NCBI GenBank assembly: GCA_041739465.1
Contig: JBGSNX010000023.1
Span: 1 to 64,000, forward strand
DNA length: 64,000 nucleotides
Reading direction: 5' to 3'
DNA from: BOKV01 sp041739465
GTDB lineage: Bacteria; Pseudomonadota; Alphaproteobacteria; Rhizobiales; Rhizobiaceae
Shown: one piece after another, positions 1 through 6,856 of the stretch
How positions within the stretch are numbered: position 1 is the first letter of the stretch
Layout: every line of letters starts with the position of its first letter
Notes under the pieces: model-generated
Told to the model about the DNA's origin: nothing
Database searches by the model: none
The model's input: the letters and a program-made list of their open reading frames with translations, nothing else
Program-made: the position numbers and the translations under genes

Positions 1-913
1 CGCCCGGCTTCAGCATCTGGCCCTGCTTCATCAGGAACTTGATCACATCGACCGAGCGCTCGGACATGCGCTGCGCCAATTCCTGAATGGTGATGGTTTC
101 AGGCAGGATGACTTCGCGAATGATCTTCTCGCGCACACCGCCTTGCATTGCGGCGCGGCGCGCTTTTTCCTGGCGCCGGCGCATGGCGGCCAGCGATGGC
201 CCGCGTGCCGTGCCGTCTTCGTCGAGGGCATTGACCAGCGTCAGCTTGGTCCGGCGACGATCATCGCCAACTTTCGGCTTGGCCGGCTTTTCGGGCTCTT
301 CAACGCGCTTGCGTTCAAACGGCTTGGGTGCGCCACCCGGTTTTGCGTCTTCGCGGGCGGCGGGGCGCGCATCAGCGCTTGCAGCCGGTTTGCGGGCGGC
401 GGGTTCTTCCTTGCGGACAGGTTTGATGGTGGCCGCAACGGCCTTCGCATCGCGTGCTGCCAATTCTTCGCGGACCTGCTTTTCGGCAGCTTCCTTTTCG
501 GCAACCGCACGTGCGGTTTCCTCGGCCCGCCTGCGGCCTTCCTCGTCGCGGCGAGCGCGGTCTTCCATCTCGCGCGCATTGGATTCTCCGAGCGCGCGCC
601 TGCGTGCTTCAAGTTCATTTGGCGAGAGGTTCGGATGCTGTGAGGCATCAAATACCGGACGTGGCGGCGGTGGTGGAGGAGCAACTGGTGCTTCGCGCAC
701 AACCGGCGCGACAACTTGAACCACAGGCTCTTCGACCGGCTTCTCACCAGGCTTGGTGATGCGGCGCTTGCGTGTTTCGACGACTACCGCCTTGCTGCGG
801 CCATGGCTGAAGTTCTGCCGCACAGTTCCCTGTGAGAGCCCGCCTCCGCGCAATGTCAGCGTCGACTTTGGTGCCACGCCGATTTTCTTGTCGTCGGTTT
901 CGTTATCACTCAT
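1..913 (-). CDS. infB: Translation initiation factor IF-2, N-terminal part (cut by window edge)
   Basis: IF-2 is the GTPase that places initiator tRNA on the 30S ribosome. Only about 304 N-terminal codons are visible; the GTP-binding and tRNA-binding domains lie beyond the left edge. The protein starts MSDNETDDKK at the ATG ending at 913. It carries the short TLRGGGLSQGTVRQNF motif (about residues 20-35) common at alphaproteobacterial IF-2 N-termini. A long linker rich in Arg, Glu, Lys, Ala and Pro (about residues 45-245) follows, then the conserved IF2_N helical segment PETITIQELAQRM. It is the last visible gene of the leftward rimP-nusA-ylxR-infB operon, separated from ylxR by 160 bases. 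Confidence 0.93.
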   Translation of the reverse strand, partial: MSDNETDDKKIGVAPKSTLTLRGGGLSQGTVRQNFSHGRSKAVVVETRKRRITKPGEKPVEEPVVQVVAPVVREAPVAPPPPPPRPVFDASQHPNLSPNELEARRRALGESNAREMEDRARRDEEGRRRAEETARAVAEKEAAEKQVREELAARDAKAVAATIKPVRKEEPAARKPAASADARPAAREDAKPGGAPKPFERKRVEEPEKPAKPKVGDDRRRTKLTLVNALDEDGTARGPSLAAMRRRQEKARRAAMQGGVREKIIREVILPETITIQELAQRMSERSVDVIKFLMKQGQMLKPG

Positions 914-1073
914 GCTTGCGTCCGGCCTCGTTCATCGGTTCCAGCCTCACCAGCTGGTCTTGTTTGGGCGCTTTGTGAACCTTTGGGGCTGGAAAATCCA
1001 GTCCCAGTTTTCAACAATTGCGCCACAGGAATGCTTTGCTTCGGCGGCCTGTGGAGTGTGACCGTTGCTGATT

Positions 1074-1682
1074 TCAGCTTCGGTAGTGCTCCAGCCGTTC
1101 GATCATCTTCAGCAGCGCCTTGCTGGCTCCGCCATGAAGTGCGGCTGCATGTATCACATTTTGTCCGCCCAATGCCAAATCCATTTGGTCGGAAGAAAAA
1201 ACACTGCGCACAACAGGGCGTTTGGCTTCTTCGACATTGTGCACGCCCTGGCCCAGCTTTCGGATACCGTCTGCCGCAGCGTCGGTGCCATGCAACAGCA
1301 GGAACACGTTCCCTTGCCGCACATTGCCGTCCACCTTGGCAAAACCGGTAATCACCAGCCCGGCCTTCTTTGCCAGTGCAAGTGCCGAAAGCGCTGACGC
1401 CTCCAGCAGCCTGTCAACATCATCGGCCAGCGTTTCGCCGGCCTTTGCCTCACTTTTCAAAGTCCGTGCAAACAGGCCGCGTTTGACGGCCGTTTCCACA
1501 ATCGACTTTTTCGCCGTCACCCATACGCCACGCCCCGGAAGGCGCCGTTTGAGATCGGGTGTCACAGTCCCGTCGGGTGCCGCAACAAACCGGATCAATG
1601 CGTCCGCATCGCCTTCCTCGCGGGTAACGATGCAGGTGCGCGGGTTCATCGCGTCATCATCCATCGTGTCCTTGCGAGCCAT
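1074..1682 (-). CDS. YlxR/DUF448 RNA-binding protein with L7Ae-like C-terminal domain
   Basis: A 202-residue small RNA-binding protein of the nusA-infB operon. The N-terminal half is the YlxR (DUF448) fold: RTCIVTREEGD near residue 15, then LIRFV and the basic RRLPGRGVWV motif (about 45-55). The C-terminal half (about 95-190) looks like the L7Ae/YlxQ RNA-binding fold, with ALALAKKAGLVITG. In Firmicutes these are two proteins; the fused form is usual in alphaproteobacteria. The gene follows nusA by 9 bases and precedes infB, so it is cotranscribed with the transcription-translation coupling machinery. Its molecular role is not settled; a nucleoid- or RNA-binding regulator is a family-based guess. 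Confidence 0.88.
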   Translation of the reverse strand: MARKDTMDDDAMNPRTCIVTREEGDADALIRFVAAPDGTVTPDLKRRLPGRGVWVTAKKSIVETAVKRGLFARTLKSEAKAGETLADDVDRLLEASALSALALAKKAGLVITGFAKVDGNVRQGNVFLLLHGTDAAADGIRKLGQGVHNVEEAKRPVVRSVFSSDQMDLALGGQNVIHAAALHGGASKALLKMIERLEHYRS

Positions 1683-1691
1683 GCCCTTGCC

Positions 1692-3281
1692 TCAGGCAGT
1701 CTCTTGGCTGTCTTCAACCGCAGCTTCCGGTTCAGCTTCGCTAATCCAGCCTGCCCTGATGCGCGCCGTCAGAACCATCTGCTCGGCATCTGCCCTTGCC
1801 ACGTTGAAACCTTCCAGATAGCCGGGGAATTTCTTGCTTTCGCCAGCCTTGCGCTCGGTCCAGCCGACAAGGTCATCGGAAGCACAACCGGCAAAATCTT
1901 CCAGCGTCTTGATGTCTGCCTTGCCCAATGCAACGAGCATGGCGGAGGTCAGGCCATCAATGGCCCGCAGATCGTCGGAAACACCCAGCGCCTTGCGTTC
2001 GGCATCCAGTTCGTTTTCCTGCCGGTCAAGGAATTCACGGGCGCGCGCCTGCAATTCTTCAGCCGTGCCTTCATCAAAGCCTTCAATCGTCGCCAACTCG
2101 TCCGAATCGACATAGGCAACTTCCTCGACCGAGGTGAAGCCTTCCGAAGCCAGCAACTGCGCCACCATTTCATCGACATTGAGGGAGTCGGTGAACTTGG
2201 CTGTGTTTTCGGCAAACTCGGTCTGGCGGCGTTCGCTTTCTTCCTGTTCGGTCATGATGTCGATGTCCCAGCCGGTGAGCTGCGAAGCAAGACGTACGTT
2301 CTGGCCGCGACGGCCAATGGCCAGCGACAACTGGTCATCGGGAACAACCACTTCGATGCGCTCGGCGTCCTCATCAAGGACGACCTTGGCAACTTCTGCA
2401 GGCTGCAACGCGTTGACAATGAAAGTTGCCGCGTCCGGTGACCATGGAATGATGTCGATCTTTTCGCCTTGCAATTCGGCGACGACCGCCTGAACGCGGC
2501 TGCCGCGCATGCCCACGCACGCACCGACCGGATCGATCGAGGAATCGCGCGACACGACGGCGATCTTGGCCCTAGAGCCCGGATCGCGGGCCACGGACTT
2601 GATGGTGATGATGCCGTCATAGATTTCCGGCACTTCCATCGTGAACAGCTTGCTCATGAATTCAGGATGGGTACGCGAAAGGAAAATCTGCGGCCCGCGC
2701 TGTTCGCTCCGAACATCGTGCACGTAAGCGCGAACACGGTCGCCGTATCGGAAGTTTTCCCGAGGAATGGTTTCGTCGCGGCGGATGATCGCTTCGGCGC
2801 GGCTCAAATCAACAATCACATTGCCATATTCAACGCGCTTGACGGTGCCGTTGACGATCTCGCCGATCTTGTCCTTGAATTCGTCGAACTGGCGGTCGCG
2901 TTCGGCATCGCGCACTTTCTGCACGATCACCTGCTTGGCAGATTGCGCTGCGATGCGGCCAAAATCCATTGGTGGCAAAAGTTCTGCCACGCTGTCACCG
3001 ATCTTGGCTTCCGGGTTCTTGTCGCGCGCGGTTTCAAGCGCGATCTGGACTGAATAGTCCTCGACCTTGTCGACAACTTCAAGAATACGCTGCAGCGTGA
3101 TGTCACCGGTCTTGGGGTCAATGCGGGCAAGCACGTTGGTTTCCTGACCGTAGCGCGACCGCGCCGCCTTCTGGATGGCGTCGGCCATCGCAGCGATCAC
3201 GATTTCGCGGTCAATGACCTTTTCACGGGCAACCGCGTCCGCAATCTGCAGAAGTTCAAGCCTGTTGGCGCTTACAGCCAT
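1692..3281 (-). CDS. nusA: Transcription termination/antitermination factor NusA
   Basis: NusA binds RNA polymerase and nascent RNA and modulates pausing, intrinsic termination and antitermination. The 529-residue protein has the N-terminal polymerase-binding domain (about 1-130, with ALETARDKNPEAKIGD), the S1 domain (about 135-205, GEIVNGTVKRVEYGNVIVDL), two KH domains (about 225-350, including AIGRRGQNVRLASQL), and acidic C-terminal repeats with a helix-hairpin-helix-like segment (GLTSAMLVALGKADIKTLEDF, split as GLTSAMLVALG and KADIKTLEDF). The start MAVSANRLELLQIADAVA matches alphaproteobacterial homologues. It sits 59 bases after rimP and 9 bases before ylxR. A terminator hairpin in the operon leader could make it self-regulated (inference). 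Confidence 0.97.
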   Translation of the reverse strand: MAVSANRLELLQIADAVAREKVIDREIVIAAMADAIQKAARSRYGQETNVLARIDPKTGDITLQRILEVVDKVEDYSVQIALETARDKNPEAKIGDSVAELLPPMDFGRIAAQSAKQVIVQKVRDAERDRQFDEFKDKIGEIVNGTVKRVEYGNVIVDLSRAEAIIRRDETIPRENFRYGDRVRAYVHDVRSEQRGPQIFLSRTHPEFMSKLFTMEVPEIYDGIITIKSVARDPGSRAKIAVVSRDSSIDPVGACVGMRGSRVQAVVAELQGEKIDIIPWSPDAATFIVNALQPAEVAKVVLDEDAERIEVVVPDDQLSLAIGRRGQNVRLASQLTGWDIDIMTEQEESERRQTEFAENTAKFTDSLNVDEMVAQLLASEGFTSVEEVAYVDSDELATIEGFDEGTAEELQARAREFLDRQENELDAERKALGVSDDLRAIDGLTSAMLVALGKADIKTLEDFAGCASDDLVGWTERKAGESKKFPGYLEGFNVARADAEQMVLTARIRAGWISEAEPEAAVEDSQETA

Positions 3282-3340
3282 GGTCGTCTCTCCTTGGTGG
3301 TGTCTTGCGTCTGCCGGACATCCGGAAGCCGCGCAGTTTT

Positions 3341-3934
3341 TCAGTCGTCGTTTTCGCCGTCTTCTTCGTCGGCAATTCCATTGGCATGGCGAAGCGCCTT
3401 GTCCCGGCGAAGCGCTTCACGGATCAGTTCATCGCTCAGCGTCAGCTTGGCTTCGCCGATTTCACCCAGCGGAAGCGTGAAATTCTCGTCCTCGCCCTTG
3501 GTGATTTCTTCGCGCTTGAAGGTCACGCTGTCATCACTGACCGAAATGATGCGGCCTTTGAACCGCTTGCGGCCATTGATGAGGCTGCGCGTTTCCATTT
3601 TTGCGACGTGGCCTGTCCAGAGCACAAAATCCGATCGGCGCACCAGCGGGCGATCAATGCCCGGCGAGGACATCTCAAGATGATATGCCTTTTCGATCGG
3701 GTCATCGATATCGAGCAAAGGCGAAATTGCCCGCGAGACCGTTTCGCAGTCATTCACGTTCATCGTCCCGTCCGGACGCTCTGCCATGATCTGCAAGGTC
3801 AGGCCGTTCATTGAAGACAGCTTGACGCGAACCAGCCGATAGCCAAGCTCGTTGATCGCCGGTTCAATGATGCGCGCAACGCGCGCTTCCTGACCGGTTT
3901 CCACGATGATGCGGGGTTCGTCCAAATTGCTCAA
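3341..3934 (-). CDS. rimP: Ribosome maturation factor RimP
   Basis: RimP assists late maturation of the 30S subunit. The conserved core is clear: ARVARIIEPAINELGYRLV at the N-terminus, LTLQIMAERPDGTMNV, YHLEMSSPGIDRPLVR and the LIREALRRDKALRHAN C-terminus. The open frame extends upstream to 4024, but that extension would translate through a terminator-like hairpin. I prefer a TTG start at 3934, giving MSNLDEPRII and 197 residues: AAGGA lies 7 bases upstream and the N-terminus then has the family's usual length. An ATG at 3958 (205 residues) is the main alternative and has a poorer ribosome site. It is first gene of the nusA-infB operon. Confidence 0.9.
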   Translation of the reverse strand: MSNLDEPRIIVETGQEARVARIIEPAINELGYRLVRVKLSSMNGLTLQIMAERPDGTMNVNDCETVSRAISPLLDIDDPIEKAYHLEMSSPGIDRPLVRRSDFVLWTGHVAKMETRSLINGRKRFKGRIISVSDDSVTFKREEITKGEDENFTLPLGEIGEAKLTLSDELIREALRRDKALRHANGIADEEDGENDD

Positions 3935-3982
3935 TCGGCAGTCCTTGATCGGCGCCATTCCGGCGAAAGGGCTCCGGGCAAC

Positions 3983-4013
3983 AAAAAAGAGCGGGTCCTT
4001 TCGGGCCCACTCT
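3983..4013 (-). terminator. Intrinsic terminator/attenuator in the rimP-nusA-infB leader
   Basis: On the leftward strand the arms AGAGTGGG and CCCGCTCT, plus an inner CC/GG pair closed by a GAAA tetraloop with one C-A mismatch, are followed directly by TTTTTTG. This is a textbook intrinsic terminator. It lies downstream of trmB, so it can end the metK-trmB transcript, but it also lies between the predicted rimP promoter and the rimP start codon, where it would act as an attenuator. Confidence 0.75.
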
Positions 4014-4042
4014 CTCGAAACCATCGGAGAATTTGACGTTCA

Positions 4043-4070
4043 TATATGCGAGTTTTCCGATTGCCGCAAG
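4043..4070 (-). promoter_or_regulatory. Putative promoter of the rimP-nusA operon
   Basis: On the leftward strand CTTGCG and CATATA are separated by 16 bases, close to the CTTGAC-N17-CTATAT form described for rhizobial housekeeping promoters. A start near 4036 would give a leader of about 100 bases before the TTG at 3934, containing the terminator hairpin at 3983-4013. Predicted from sequence only. Confidence 0.5.
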
Positions 4071-4109
4071 TCTTGGCTTGTTTTGCCGCCGGATCGGTTT
4101 GCGCCGCAC

Positions 4110-4847
4110 TCAGTCCTGAACGCCGCGCCGGTAAAACGAAAGATACTTCGACTGCCTGCCCTCGCGCACCGCCTTGGCCTCGTAGCGGGTTCGCAGCCAG
4201 CCGTCCCAGGGCTCGCTGCTCTCCCTGCCGCCATTGTCCGGCACGCCGAAGGCGCCATGCGCTGCGCAATGCTCCAGCGTCCATTCAACATAGCCTGGAA
4301 TGTCGGAGGCAAAACGGAACTCGCCGCCGGGTTTGAGAACCCGGGCGAAACGGTCAAGATTTTCCTTGCACACAAACCTGCGCTTCCAGTGCCGCTTCTT
4401 GTGCCATGGGTCAGGGTAGAGAAGGTCGATGCGATCCAGCGAGGCATCGGGCAGCCATTCCAGCAAGGCCAGCGCATCCTCGTCATGCAGGCGCACATTC
4501 GACAATTGCCGCTCGTCACTATGAACCAGCATGCGTGCAACGCCATTGAGGAAGGCTTCCGCCCCGATGAACCCGGTATCGGGAAAACGGGCAGCTTCAT
4601 GCGCGAGGTGCTCGCCGCCGCCAAAGCCGATTTCCAGCCTGATGGTCGCAGGCCGGTTTTCAAACAGCTCCGCCAATTGCGGTGGTGGGGCTTTTGACAG
4701 ATCGATCCGCAGCCTCGGCAGCAATTCATCGAGCAGCGCTTGCTGCCTTTCGCTCAAAGGCTTGGTCTTTCGCCGCCCATAAAATGCAGAGGCCGCCCTG
4801 TCGGGGCGGCCTTCGCTCAATTCAGTGGTTGCAAGCTTGTCGGCCAA
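4110..4847 (-). CDS. trmB: tRNA (guanine-N7-)-methyltransferase TrmB
   Basis: TrmB methylates G46 in the variable loop of tRNA using S-adenosylmethionine. The 245-residue protein has the SAM-binding motif IGFGGGEHLAHEAARFP (about residues 75-90), the family motif LYPDPWHKKRHWKRRF (about 140-155), and the C-terminal TRYEAKAVREGR substrate region. The start MADKLATTELSEGRPDR is 14 bases after the metK stop, so methyl donor synthesis and a methyl-consuming enzyme share a transcript. The terminator at 3983-4013 lies about 100 bases beyond its stop codon. Confidence 0.95.
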   Translation of the reverse strand: MADKLATTELSEGRPDRAASAFYGRRKTKPLSERQQALLDELLPRLRIDLSKAPPPQLAELFENRPATIRLEIGFGGGEHLAHEAARFPDTGFIGAEAFLNGVARMLVHSDERQLSNVRLHDEDALALLEWLPDASLDRIDLLYPDPWHKKRHWKRRFVCKENLDRFARVLKPGGEFRFASDIPGYVEWTLEHCAAHGAFGVPDNGGRESSEPWDGWLRTRYEAKAVREGRQSKYLSFYRRGVQD

Positions 4848-4861
4848 TCGCGTTCCCGCCC

Positions 4862-6133
4862 TCAGGCTGCCGCCTTGACGGCCTCCTTGAGCGCCTTCAC
4901 CAAGTCGGTTTTCTCCCAGGCAAACGAGCCGTCTTTTCCAGCCTTGCGGCCGAAATGGCCATAAGCGGAGGTGCGTGCATAAATCGGCTTGTTGAGATCA
5001 AGGTGCTTGCGGATGCCAGTGGGCGAAAGGTCCATGACCTTTCGGATGGCAGCTTCAAGCACGTCCTCGTGCACTTTGCCGGTGCCGTGCGTGTCGACAT
5101 AGATCGAAAGTGGCTGCGCCACTCCGATGGCGTAGGAAACCTGGATCGTGCAGCGCCCGGCAAGTCCGGAGGCAACCACGTTCTTTGCAAGGTACCGGGC
5201 CGCATAAGCAGCTGACCGGTCCACCTTGGTGGTGTCCTTGCCCGAGAATGCACCGCCGCCATGCGGGGCAGCACCGCCATAGGTGTCGACGATGATCTTG
5301 CGACCGGTCAGTCCGGCGTCGCCGTCCGGTCCGCCGATGACGAATGCGCCGGTAGGGTTGATGTACCAGTTGCAATCCTTGGCGATCGGCAAGCTGCCAA
5401 GCGCTTCGCGGATGTAGGGTTCGACTACCTTGCGGACCTTCTTGCTGTCCCAGCTTGCATCAAGGTGCTGGGTGGAAAGAACGATGGAAACCACTTCCGC
5501 CGCCTTGCCGTTTTCATAGCGAACAGTCACCTGGCTCTTGGCATCAGGACCAAGCTTGCCAACATCGCCTTCGCCTTTTTTGCGCGCGGTCGCCAGCAGT
5601 TCCAAAATCTTGTGTGCATAGTAGATCGGCGCCGGCATCAGGTCCGGGGTCTCGTCGCAGGCATATCCGAACATGATCCCCTGGTCGCCAGCGCCTTCCG
5701 AACCCTGCTGGTCCGACGCACTGTCAACGCCCTGTGCAATGTGTGCAGACTGCCCATGCAGCAGCACATCGATTTTAGCGGTTTTCCAGTGGAAGCCGTC
5801 CTGCTCATAGCCGATTTCGCGGATTGCTTTGCGGGCAACGGATTTGAACTTCGCCGGATTGATGACCGGTTCGCCGCGTGCGTTCTTGAGGACCTTGCCC
5901 GCCTTGTCCATTTTGCAAAGGCTGTCGGGGATGCGCACTTCGCCAGCAATGACGACCCGGTTTGTCGTTGCCAGCGTCTCACACGCAACGCGGACCTTCC
6001 AAGGGTCCATTCCGGTCTTCTTGGCTTCCTTGTAGACGAGATCAACGATCTCGTCAGAAATCCGGTCACACACCTTGTCCGGGTGGCCTTCAGAAACGGA
6101 TTCGCTGGTGAAAAGGTAGTTTTGCCGCGACAT
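4862..6133 (-). CDS. metK: S-adenosylmethionine synthetase
   Basis: MetK makes S-adenosylmethionine from methionine and ATP. At 423 residues it is longer than the E. coli enzyme (about 384), with insertions typical of alphaproteobacterial MetK. Visible family motifs are the N-terminal SESVSEGHPDKVCDRISD, the GDQGIMFGYACDET motif, and the P-loop-like GGGAFSGKDTTKVDRSAAY. It starts 16 bases after a strong hairpin in its leader and precedes trmB by 14 bases. A PraR-type HTH regulator gene lies just upstream on the same strand, as in other rhizobia. Confidence 0.97.
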   Translation of the reverse strand: MSRQNYLFTSESVSEGHPDKVCDRISDEIVDLVYKEAKKTGMDPWKVRVACETLATTNRVVIAGEVRIPDSLCKMDKAGKVLKNARGEPVINPAKFKSVARKAIREIGYEQDGFHWKTAKIDVLLHGQSAHIAQGVDSASDQQGSEGAGDQGIMFGYACDETPDLMPAPIYYAHKILELLATARKKGEGDVGKLGPDAKSQVTVRYENGKAAEVVSIVLSTQHLDASWDSKKVRKVVEPYIREALGSLPIAKDCNWYINPTGAFVIGGPDGDAGLTGRKIIVDTYGGAAPHGGGAFSGKDTTKVDRSAAYAARYLAKNVVASGLAGRCTIQVSYAIGVAQPLSIYVDTHGTGKVHEDVLEAAIRKVMDLSPTGIRKHLDLNKPIYARTSAYGHFGRKAGKDGSFAWEKTDLVKALKEAVKAAA

Positions 6134-6148
6134 TTCAGCCCCCTGTAT

Positions 6149-6173
6149 GCAGCACGACGGAATCGTCGCCTGC
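6149..6173 (-). promoter_or_regulatory. Hairpin in the metK 5' leader
   Basis: On the leftward strand GCAG-GCGACG pairs with CGTCGT-GCTGC around an ATTC loop: 10 base pairs with one bulged G and one G-T pair. It ends 15 bases before the metK ATG, just ahead of the AGGGGGC ribosome-binding stretch. It does not match the SAM-II or SAM/SAH riboswitch sequences I know, so I describe it only as a leader hairpin. Confidence 0.5.
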
Positions 6174-6190
6174 TTTCGTTAACGCGGGCT

Positions 6191-6218
6191 GTATTATCGA
6201 CAAGGCGTACAGGTCAAG
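6191..6218 (-). promoter_or_regulatory. Putative metK promoter
   Basis: CTTGAC and TAATAC on the leftward strand, 16 bases apart, give a good match to alphaproteobacterial sigma-70-type promoters. The start would fall near 6184, leaving a leader of roughly 50 bases that contains the hairpin at 6149-6173. Confidence 0.55.
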
Positions 6219-6263
6219 GGGAAGCCGGTACAATTTTCCGGCTCCCACTTTCCTGGTACAGGC

Positions 6264-6677
6264 TCAATCTGTCTCGTCTCCCAGTGCCTTGACCATTTCG
6301 ACGATCTTTCGGCGCACTTTGGGATCACGGATTTTCACGAACGCGCGGTTCAGCTGAAGTCCTTCAGAACTCGAAAGAAAATCAACGACATAGTTGGTGC
6401 TCTCGGCTTCTGCAAAACCGGCCTGCGTTGGCGGGGTCATGCCTGGCGCGTCCTCAAAGAAGAATGCAACCGGTGTGTTCAGGACGTTTGATATCTGCTG
6501 CAACCGGCTTGCACCGATGCGGTTTGCGCCCTTTTCGTATTTCTGGATTTGTTGAAAGGTGATTCCCAAACTTTCGCCAAGCTTCTCCTGACTCATGCCG
6601 AGCATGGTTCGCCGCAAGCGAACCCGGCTACCGACATGAATGTCGATCGGATTTGGCTTTTTCTTTTCTTCAGCCAT
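6264..6677 (-). CDS. PraR/PhrR-type HTH (XRE family) transcriptional regulator
   Basis: A 137-residue cytoplasmic DNA-binding protein. The cro/C1-type helix-turn-helix occupies about residues 16-70 (VRLRRTMLGMSQEKLGESLG, then FQQIQKYEKGANRIGASRL). A short C-terminal tail (about 75-137) follows, like that of rhizobial PraR/PhrR, a regulator linked to quorum sensing and surface adhesion. I chose the ATG at 6677 (MAEEKKKPNP) because an AGAGA ribosome site precedes it and the homologous N-terminus begins there; the frame is open further to 6728. Its position between lnt and metK is the conserved rhizobial location, which supports the assignment more than the sequence alone. Confidence 0.85.
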   Translation of the reverse strand: MAEEKKKPNPIDIHVGSRVRLRRTMLGMSQEKLGESLGITFQQIQKYEKGANRIGASRLQQISNVLNTPVAFFFEDAPGMTPPTQAGFAEAESTNYVVDFLSSSEGLQLNRAFVKIRDPKVRRKIVEMVKALGDETD

Positions 6678-6827
6678 GATTTTTTCTCTGTCATTGCGCC
6701 ATTTTTGGCGTGTGGGGTTTTCTCCCAATGGCGAGGCAGTGGCTTTGGAAACCGCTGGTGGGTCCTGCCATTGGCAGCATGCAAGTGCAGCTTTTTCCTT
6801 TACGTAAGGTGCTTGAGGCGTTTTGCA

Positions 6828-6856
6828 TGATGCTCTTCATCAACCTAGGGTGTCAA
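6828..6856 (-). promoter_or_regulatory. Possible promoter of the PraR-type gene
   Basis: A perfect TTGACA (reverse complement of 6851-6856) lies at the end of lnt, pointing leftward at the HTH gene about 150 bases away. The matching -10 at 17-18 bases (GCATCA/CATCAT) is weak, so only the -35 is persuasive. Confidence 0.25.

Noticed and set aside
1023..1054. CCACAGG/CCTGTGG inverted repeat between ylxR and infB as a terminator
   Set aside because: Only seven pairs with an 18-base spacer and no T-run on the transcribed strand; infB must be transcribed through it.
6134..6263. SAM riboswitch upstream of metK
   Set aside because: The leader is only about 50 bases and lacks the conserved SAM-II or SAM/SAH sequence elements; kept only as an unassigned hairpin.
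5261..6292. 343-codon rightward frame opposite metK
   Set aside because: Shadow of metK with no family motif; metK is certain on the other strand.
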